64,000 nt of DNA from Chaetoderma sp. LZ-2023a. Taxonomy: Eukaryota > Mollusca > Caudofoveata > Chaetodermatida > Chaetodermatidae. How positions within the stretch are numbered: position 1 is the first letter of the stretch; the number at the start of each line of letters is the position of its first letter. Below are positions 56,850 through 64,000 of the stretch, piece after piece. Under the pieces are notes generated by a model, which searched no databases, was not told where the DNA came from, and was given only the letters and a program-made list of their open reading frames with translations. The stretch is taken from the NCBI GenBank assembly GCA_034401795.1, contig CM067373.1, positions 87,195,448-87,259,447 on the forward strand. The letters are read 5' to 3'. Position numbers and translations under genes: made by a program.

Positions 56850-57842
56850 TCAGGCTCTTGACTTGAGTGTACCTAATCCTGCTTTCTTGAGGTCACCTCG
56901 TAGCACACTTAGCAGATTTATGCAATGGCGTCCTCTCTTGGCTCTGTATTTGCGGGCTCCGATAAGGGCGAATTCCAAGGCTCTCTGCTGGTGTGTCTTC
57001 AACAGACAGCGGCGGCGTATTACACATCTTGTATAGTGCATCGTTGGAAATTATGCTCTCTAGCCAGCGGTGCCCAGTTTTTGCGGTGGCAGGCGTCAAG
57101 TTTGTCTAGAGCTGCCTTTGGAACTGCACAGCTGTTGCAGTTATACAGCATCAAGGATACGCAGGTTGCATTGTATAAACGTAGTCTTTTACCAAGGGCA
57201 TCTTTGATCTACGAATCCATAGCTTCCAGAAGGACTGGAAAGCTATGTTCCCCATGATGCAGCGTGCAGCAATGTCAGCAGTACTGCAAATCAGTGAGCC
57301 CAAGATTTTACTTTTCCTCCATGGTTCGCCGCCACTGAGAGGATCGTCATTTTCTTTAATTTCATGCTTTGTAGATAGGTATATGTTGGTGAACTCTGTT
57401 TTAGATTCATTCATAAAGATTCTCAATTTTTAGTTTGCTTGCAGCTATTAAGAGAAGTTCGTCAGGGGGTTTCTTTTCCTCATCTATAAAGTCCACATCG
57501 TCGACATATTCCATCTCTAGCGGCATGTCCAGTATTAACACCGGGGTGGGGTGGGGTGGGGTGGGGGTGTTGTGGAATTTTCCCGCACGGATGTCAATGC
57601 AGCAGCCAGGTAACAGGTGAAGAGCACAGGGGATAGACCATCTCCCTGTGGGGAGCCGATTGATGTCTCAAACTCTACAGACTTCACTGACTGGACTCGT
57701 ACTTTCAGCTTGGTATCTGCAAGCAGTAGTCTCACTAGTCGTAGCTCATCTTCATTGCAACAGGCCTGGCGTAGTACATCTAGGATCTTTGAGCGCTTAA
57801 TTGTGTTTGAGCGCTCAAGTGCTATACTTTATTTAAATCGAT
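56850..57842 (-). pseudogene. non-LTR reverse transcriptase fragment, right side of CTAG array
   Basis: Reading right to left: VEFETSIGSPQGDGLSPVLF (motif B, near 57650), EMEYVDDVDFIDEEK (motif C, YVDD, near 57495), NESKTEFTNIYL (near 57405), WRKSKILGSLICSTADIAAR (near 57300), then a helical tail with HRKNWAPL and the IQDVCNTPPLSVEDTPAESL region (near 57000). The SPQGD-x-LSPVLF and LGS-x-x-x-x-x-xDI boxes mark a lineage different from the other LINEs in the window. A GGGGT repeat (57541-57567) interrupts it between motifs B and C. Frameshifts are frequent. Confidence 0.8.
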
Positions 57843-57890
57843 ATTAGTAGATTTTAATCTATACTAGTAGGCTAATAGAATAGGGTCGAT
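57843..57890 (+). repeat. CTAG minisatellite, short remnant
   Basis: TATTAGTAGATTTTAATCTATACTAGTAGGCTAATAGAATAGGG: the last CTAG-type words, showing that the LINE fragment lies inside the original array. Confidence 0.75.
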
Positions 57891-58668
57891 GAACAAAATA
57901 CAAAACAACAAGGACCACAAGGATTTAAACCCTTGATAAGCAGAAAAGATACCACATGCGGGAATACAGTCATGAACACCATATACAGGCAAGAGCCCTC
58001 TATTATAAATGTTGTGAGAAGGTTAGAAATCCAATATCAAATCTTCATTTCAATCAAGTTAGAAAGGATATCACTAAAGCACATAAGCTGGATAGAAATT
58101 AAACAGTGACCATACCCTCTGGGCTGGCAGCAATGTGATGTGCTCGCTAGTCTAAGCTGCACCTGAGTCGAGAAAGCGTGCTAATGTCATTACACTATTT
58201 TGACAGAAATGGCATTAGAAACAATGAATAACCATTTAGACTATTCTTTGATACTGATAAATCCTAATTTATTCATACTGGATGGATGAAACTAGTTAAA
58301 TTACTACAATTTATGCAACAACAGACATTAATAGATTTTAACACCCACTAATCAGGGAGTGTTCTAATGTCAGTAAATGTGACAGTGATAGAAACATGCT
58401 GGCATGCAAGAGACTGCTCTTTTAGAAACTATACCTGTGACAAATAAGATGCTTTAGCTATGGTTCACCAGAGCTCTCAGCAGCCAACCCTTCTAATTGA
58501 CTCGGGAGTTGTTTCCGTCAAAAAAACATTACATTAACACATAAAATAAGAAAAATAAATAAAAGTATTGAAGTCTGACGACTCTCCTTGTTTCGCGCGA
58601 TAGAATGAGCCCTCCTCGTACAAATAGAGGCACAGATTTCCAACTTAAGATTATTTTAATACTTCTGA
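57891..58668. other. no gene seen
   Basis: AT-rich unique-looking DNA. Confidence 0.5.
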
Positions 58669-58676
58669 TAGCTTGC

Positions 58677-59428
58677 CAGTGGCGGCGGAGTGGCTCGGCA
58701 ACAGGGGGTTGCTAAGGGTGGATTCAGGATTTCGTATTGGGGGGCGTGAAGGAGGTGGGCCTGGGAGGGGACTTCACCATCCCTAATATTGGGGGTTCGG
58801 GCGTCCTCCCCCGGAAATGTTTGAAAATTAAATGCTCTGAGAAGCCATCTCCTGTATTCTGAGTGATAATTCGTGGGTAAAATTGTTCAGGAAAATGAGA
58901 ATTTTTCTCTTAGAAAATGTCAATTTACAGAGCATGAAAGGAATATTTTAGAAATCTTCCACTCGAATGACTGGTTCGCTATGCCAAAATTTCAAATTAG
59001 GGCGTGTAAATCGACATTTTTCAAAATCATTTCAGAAGGTCTGTTTAGTTAAGGTGTTAATGCCTGGTTAATGATATAACAGAGTGTCGCCATCAGTGAT
59101 CACTGCTTGTCTTCCTAGATATTGTTGATATAAGATTTATGAGCAATAGCAATACGTGGTCAGTGAACAATGATAGTACCATATAAATCCATGTATGCAC
59201 AGTACACACAACACTGCCTGGGGGTGGGGTGGCGGGGGACTTCACCAGAAATTGTGTTAAATAGATGCTCTTAGAAGTCATTTCCTACATTTTAAGTGAC
59301 AATTTGGGGTTAAAAAATCTACACTAGGACAGGGGGGGGGGGGGGTACAGACATTATTAGACACCCCCCACAAATTATTTTAGGGGGCCCTAGACACCCC
59401 CACCACCCCAACCAGCTCCGCGCCACTG
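58677..59428. mobile_element. hAT-type MITE with 8-bp target duplication
   Basis: Ends CAGTGGCGGCGGAGTGGC and GCTCCGCGCCACTG form short inverted repeats of the hAT type (CAG-T-GGCG). Flanks TAGCTTGC (58669-58676) and TAGCTCGC (59429-59436) agree at 7 of 8 bases, the duplication size expected for hAT. 752 bp, no transposase. Two internal segments (about 58765-58880 and 59238-59320: GGACTTCACCA ... GATGCTCTTAGAAGTCAT-like) are direct repeats. Confidence 0.85.
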
Positions 59429-59436
59429 TAGCTCGC

Positions 59437-60380
59437 ACAATTTTGACGGACACGTGATATGGTTTTCGTGGACTCTGCCATTTACAATTAAATAAATATT
59501 GCGTTAGGAATTTTGAACCTAATTTGACTTAAGTTTGTTGTTATCTAGTATGATGCCAGCAACATGCTTTTCTCAAATTCAGGTTTCGAAGAGGTAACAC
59601 AGGATTGATCATGTCAAATAAAGATATGTGTAATAGAAATGGAGGTACAATATCATTTCTTGTTAAACAGCATATGTCTACTAGAAAATTGATGTATGTA
59701 ATATGCCTACCCTAGTACGCCTACGTGGTAGAGACACCCGACCAACAGATTGCACACGCGTTACTACGAGACAAGAACCGTTAAGTTGATGTCGCGTATA
59801 TAGCCGCCCATATTGAACATAAAAGGCCTATTGCTTAATTGTCTCGCAGTAGAATAGTTATGTATATGTTCAATTAGCATGCAACATCATGCATTTCTGA
59901 TATAATACCAAAAAATTCAATTTGAATCTTTGTTAATATAATTTAATAAATTATGATTGCAGATTTACAAAGAGTAGCAGTGGCATAGTCAAACGGGAAG
60001 GGGAGGGGGGAGGCGGGCGGGTGTTCATCCAAATCTGCAAAGAAAAAAGTGTGTGGTGTGTGCGCACGCGCGTGCGTGTGTTTGCATGTGTATGTGTGCG
60101 TTGTACACTATTTCAGTGTAATGGCATGATCAAAATGTAAAGTAAGTAACGGGCTGCCACAGAGTCAAATTTTCATAAATATCTCAGGGACAACCACCGA
60201 CACCCCCATTAACATCTCGTGTGATTACCTTTTCGAGACCAATCACCTATCTTACCCATACACAAATATCGAGATCCTGGTTCCGTCACTGAGTAAGCCT
60301 TAAAGCAGCAGCTATACAAATATATATATATATTACAACAAAATTACACTAGAATTCGACAAATACGAAGATATACCTAA
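59437..60380. other. no gene seen
   Basis: GA- and GT-rich patches at 59996-60100. CAGTGGCATAGTC near 59981 and TCCGTCACTG near 60285 resemble hAT-type ends, but the flanks do not match, so no element is called. Confidence 0.45.
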
Positions 60381-60420
60381 TAGTTGCGACATGGGGGCAG
60401 CTTTGCTAGAAATTCAAAAC

Positions 60421-60545
60421 AACAGACAGGCAAGCAGGGAGGCAGGCATACAGGCAGACATATAGACAGACAGACAGGCATGCAGGCAGGCATGCATACG
60501 GCAGACAGGCATGCATGCAGGCAACAGACAGACAGACAGGTAGGC
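60421..60545 (+). repeat. CAGG/CAGA tetranucleotide repeat
   Basis: Imperfect AGGC, AGAC and ATGC units. Confidence 0.9.
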
Positions 60546-60559
60546 AGGCTAATAGGGCT

Positions 60560-61140
60560 ACTAGTTGCGAATAGCCACTTGCTAAATTGTATTGTGTGTA
60601 TCATACGTGTATATTATATGGGAGACACGGACATAAGACGTATGTCTTATCGTGCTCCCGCTTAGACTAAAAATAAATTCTGTTTAAACTAAAATGAAAT
60701 TACTTTAGAAATTAAGAATATATATGGGCCTACAATTGAAGAATGTACATGGCCTACGAACCCCCTAATGTGGACTGATTGCATGATTGTCTGTTCACCT
60801 ATCTCTCCATCTGCCCATCTTCGCTGAAACCCTTTCGCGGCGTTTGTTTGGATACAACCAAATTTACTGTGATTTATATATTGTGGATAGAAAGGTGACA
60901 TTTCTTCTGGCATTTGACACCCCAGTGCCCCACCACATCCACTGTTCTCAATATCTGCTCTTTTTCCACTTTCGAAGAATATTGAAAAGCATAACTAATT
61001 CGTTATCGGAATTGGATAATTCCCTTGCAAACTGGTCGTCAACAGCAATCATTAACATGACAAGTAACTATTCATATAGTAGACATGGATGTGAACTAAC
61101 CGTCAGATTTTTACATATACTTACGAGTTATTCATTATCT
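60560..61140. other. no gene seen
   Basis: A 123-codon plus frame (60787-61158) has no domain signature and overlaps the putative minus exon at its end. Not called. Confidence 0.45.
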
Positions 61141-61257
61141 TTATCTTTCTTGCTCTGAAAAACAGCCGTACACTACGATGACGCTGACGACACCAACAAT
61201 CGCAAGAACACCGCCGATAGCAATGCAAATTTTAATAACAGCGACGATAATAACACT
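61141..61257 (-). CDS. putative last exon encoding one transmembrane helix
   Basis: The minus frame reads VIIVAVIKICIAIG then GVLAIVGVVSVIVVYG and CFSEQER-stop (TAA at 61141-61143): a hydrophobic segment of about 30 residues with a very short polar tail, as at the end of a single-pass membrane protein. The segment is GC-richer than its flanks. Possible acceptor TTTATACAAG at about 61256 is weak, and no upstream exon was identified between here and the window end. It is not part of the MAM gene, which starts to its left and runs left. It could be chance. Confidence 0.35.
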   Translation of the reverse strand, partial: SVIIVAVIKICIAIGGVLAIVGVVSVIVVYGCFSEQER

Positions 61258-61261
61258 TGTA

Positions 61262-62339
61262 TAAATATATTTAGGCTACTTATTAAGCTATATAGATTAA
61301 GTTATTGCCATTATTTAACTAACTCCACAACTGATGTAAAAATTGTAACTATTATAAACCATCACACCGCTGTCTGGGTGTAAATAAACAACTTGACCTC
61401 GAATCTTGGTGTAACTGAGTGCATCGCGTCACGTTCGAGCGTAACACGTCACTAGCTAGTCATTCTCACTTGTTGCTAGGTGATGACGCGGCGCTCAATC
61501 CAAATTTAACCAACTTGTTTATGCTTTTTATGGCGTGGCTTCAGTGGCCTAGCTATGGGAGTGTCTAGAGCGGGTGGGTGGGGCTGGGGAAGCACCCCTC
61601 GCTGTTATCACCCAGACCCCTCCATATATTTCGAAGACAAATTTCAAAATTCTGCTAAATAAAATTGTCACGAAATTCGTGACCATTTATCAGATAAACC
61701 TAGGTAAAAGGTATGTGGGGGGGGGGGAAGAATTCTTCGCCTGAACGTGTATGATTATATTTTTAATGACGTCTTACGTGTACTATGCGTTGGGCCCCCC
61801 CCCCCCCCCCCCACACACACTCTCCCCGCTATCATCCACCATTGCAGATGTATAATATTAATAATATTACGTCACAAATTGTGGGTCACATATATGATAT
61901 GTAGAATATCAGGGAATACTGACTACAATGATGTGACCAATGACATTTTATCGCCAATTGCCCACACATTATTTTGTTTAAGCCTGTATTTAGCGTAGAG
62001 GGATAGAGCAATAATCTGTAAATTATTTTGTAATATGTAGAAAAACGTAATATGGGAATACGTGCTCTTCTCTGAGGCATGCCGTGTCGCATAGACCTGC
62101 TCAAAATGCACGCTCCAATAACTAAACCGCAGATCTCTTGTGTTTAATTATTAAACATTAAACATCCATAAACATATTACCAGCAAAAGGCAACACATTA
62201 CAAAACAGTAGTAAAACTTACAAACATGTTTCTAGCGTCTCTGTACATCCATGAACGCGGCCATGTTGATTTCAAAGGAACACGTGATCTATTTACCCAT
62301 AATTCCATGTTATCTACAGCAGTTACTTGTGGGTCATCT
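61262..62339. other. no gene seen
   Basis: Contains G and C homopolymer runs (61719-61727, 61795-61812). No frame with support. Confidence 0.5.
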
Positions 62340-62624
62340 ACAACCGTTTCGGAATCTTGCATTTGGCGGAAAAAGTTGAAGTATGGCTGAAGGCGGCTTT
62401 CAAAAGTTGGCTTTGTGGGTCACTGGTCAATTAGGTCTTGTGGGTCACTAATTACAAAAGTGTGGGGAAATGCGTATTTCGACGAGTTCTAACATTTAGA
62501 ACACATTTTGAGATGGTGCTTTGTGGGTCATTATACAGTGACCCATAAAGTACCATGATTTTTGGCAGTGACCCACAAGACGACTATGAGACACACTATA
62601 TATCCCGCAAGGTACCATTCATAA

Positions 62625-62630
<6 letters not shown>
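62340..62630. repeat. GTACTTTGTGGGTCA-type repeat, copy 2
   Basis: Repeated CTTGTGGGTCA, GCTTTGTGGGTCATTA, CAGTGACCCATAAAGTACC and CAGTGACCCACAAG, direct and inverted, abutting an (AT)n tract like the copy at 39150-39452. Confidence 0.7.

Positions 62631-62714
<84 letters not shown>
62631..62714 (+). repeat. (AT)n microsatellite
   Basis: About 84 bp of uninterrupted AT. Confidence 0.97.
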
Positions 62715-62717
<3 letters not shown>

Positions 62718-62719
62718 TT

Positions 62720-63290
62720 CTAGCATAAACACATATGAAAAATATAAATAACTGTGCATGTATTTCCGTAGCGAAATGTGTAGATTAAAAAACCCATATG
62801 AGTTACCAGTTTTCATTCTCTCACAACAATTTTGGGGCAGTAACATGGGCATTAAACTGCATTTACTGTTGATATATCACAAAATTACCCTTTCATAATT
62901 GCCATAGCAATGTTTTTAAAAGAGTATTTAGTAGTGAATAAACCTCTCGCAGGACATGCTGCCTGTTTTCAAAATGTAGAGAGATTGAAGACAAGTTCTG
63001 GTCCAAAGCATTATTGGTTACCATCATGTCTGTTCGTGTGACTCAAATCAGCCCATAATAATGCCTCAGCAGAACGCTTCCACCAGTCATGGAAAAGGCC
63101 TAATTCATGGTAGAGTGCATGTAGATCCTGTTGGACTCGGAGACAATGGTGACTAAATGTTATTGGGTACTTTTATATTTCACATTAGATAGCCAAAATA
63201 TTATGATTGTACATAGATGGCAAAACGTGTTGTTGTGTATATCCAATAAGACAAAAATACCTAATACGTGTTACTTGGACACAAAAAGTA
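62720..63290. other. no gene seen
   Basis: AT-rich, no recognisable content. Confidence 0.5.
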
Positions 63291-63299
63291 CCCAATATG

Positions 63300-63415
63300 T
63301 GTACAGATGGATAGATGGAGAGATGAATGAACGGACAGATAGATAGAAGAATGAGCTGATGGATAGATGCATCGATGCATGGATGGATGGGTGGATGGAT
63401 GGATGAATGAACATG
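63300..63415 (+). repeat. degenerate GATA/GGAT repeat
   Basis: AGATGGATAGATGG ... GGATGGATGGGTGGATGGATGG, imperfect. Confidence 0.9.
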
Positions 63416-63419
63416 TGAA

Positions 63420-64000
63420 AACGGATTTGTCACACATTAGAGATTCGCCTTTAATCATTGCATTTACACTTTTAAGATTTGCATGTCTTAAACAGAGACT
63501 TAAGACGTTCTTGAGCCTCTGGGACTGACTTACTAAAATAGTCCTTCGACTCGATGCTCGGAGACAATTAGAATAATCAGGATTCGAGAAAATGTCCTTT
63601 TCTCCATGGATTCTAGACTATCACTATTAAACACAAACTACTGGAAAATTCTAATAATTAAATAAATAGTGGTTTAATAAAATTATGCTGCATTTCAGAA
63701 TAGTAATATAACTTGAATAATACTGATTAAACTTTGGTTCAAATAATTCACAATTAATCTGTACACAATGTTCGAACATGAATAATCTAACAAATTTACT
63801 AAGATAGCATAACTGCGACTAATGACTGCTCTTAGTAACATCAGATCAAACTATTCTCAAAATAATGTGTAATGAAATTATATACAATTAAGCAAGCACA
63901 AGTACGTGCTTGTGATGAACTGTCGAATTTGCTATTTCTCACAAAATTATGGATCCTGATTGGCAGGCCAACAATTCTTGGCCAATCAGATCTTATGCAA
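63420..64000. other. no gene seen; hairpin near window end
   Basis: AT-rich. CTGATTGGC (63956-63964) and GCCAATCAG (63981-63989) form a 9-bp stem. Confidence 0.5.

Noticed and set aside
39480..57890. CRISPR array or bacterial insertion
   Set aside because: Repeats are contiguous and degenerate, without spacers, and surrounded by eukaryotic retroelements.
59975..60295. Second hAT-type MITE (CAGTGGCATAGTC ... TCCGTCACTG)
   Set aside because: The termini are hAT-like, but the eight flanking bases do not match and the inverted repeats are too short.
60787..61158. 123-codon plus-strand frame
   Set aside because: No recognisable motif; it reads through AT-rich DNA and overlaps the more exon-like minus-strand hydrophobic segment.
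35200..63850. LTR pair formed by 35200-35440 and 63650-63850
   Set aside because: Only scattered short matches such as ACTAAGATAG; no TG...CA ends, primer site or gag-pol between them.

Overview
This window looks like non-model animal DNA, AT-rich and crowded with transposons. It contains intron-split genes with GT-AG junctions, several non-LTR retrotransposon lineages, a Penelope-like element, a Tc1 transposon, a hAT-type MITE and many microsatellites. I see no bacterial operons, rRNA or tRNA. A marine invertebrate, probably a lophotrochozoan such as a mollusc, is my best guess from the mix of Tx1-like, CR1-like with esterase ORF1, Penelope-like and Tc1 elements. The sequence alone does not prove it.

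Left part (1-17.5 kb): a truncated copy of a MITE carrying TGACGTCA palindromes; a small intronless ORF with an RNase H1 N-terminal hybrid-binding domain (351-734, minus); a nearly full-length but decayed Tx1/L1-type LINE on plus (about 4.5-10.2 kb); and a younger CR1/L2-type LINE on minus (about 10.4-15.6 kb) whose ORF1 has an SGNH esterase plus two zinc knuckles and whose ORF2 is broken mainly by one TGA codon. Compound trinucleotide repeats follow.

Middle part (17.5-30.2 kb): the one host gene I can assemble, on the minus strand. It has a TATA box, a signal-peptide exon, three exons forming a complete MAM domain, a Ser/Thr-rich exon and two exons of a second, incomplete MAM domain. The introns I place between these exons are all phase 1, so the exons join in one open frame of 394 codons. 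It is probably a secreted or cell-surface adhesion/recognition protein. Its introns hold four copies of the TGACGTCA MITE and several foldback elements.

Right of the gene (31-41 kb): degenerate GGAT/GGAC repeats, a diverged satellite that flips orientation near 32.9 kb, a ~160-bp tandem repeat, two LINE fragments, and a ~0.5-kb direct duplication.

41.26-57.9 kb: a very large degenerate minisatellite built on CTAG (consensus close to GGCTAGTAGACTAGGCTAGAAGTCTA), roughly 11 kb of repeat in total. It is interrupted by a LINE RT fragment plus a Penelope-like element, by a Tc1 transposon with perfect 26-bp inverted repeats and a TA target duplication, and by another LINE RT fragment. CTAG is self-complementary and puts TAG on both strands, so the array is almost free of open frames.

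57.9-64 kb: a 752-bp hAT-type MITE with an 8-bp target duplication, microsatellites, GTGGGTCA-type repeats, and a possible last exon of another minus-strand gene encoding one transmembrane helix. No defence system, operon or clearly new enzyme is visible. The most unusual features are the CTAG array and the CRE-palindrome MITE family that has seeded the MAM gene.
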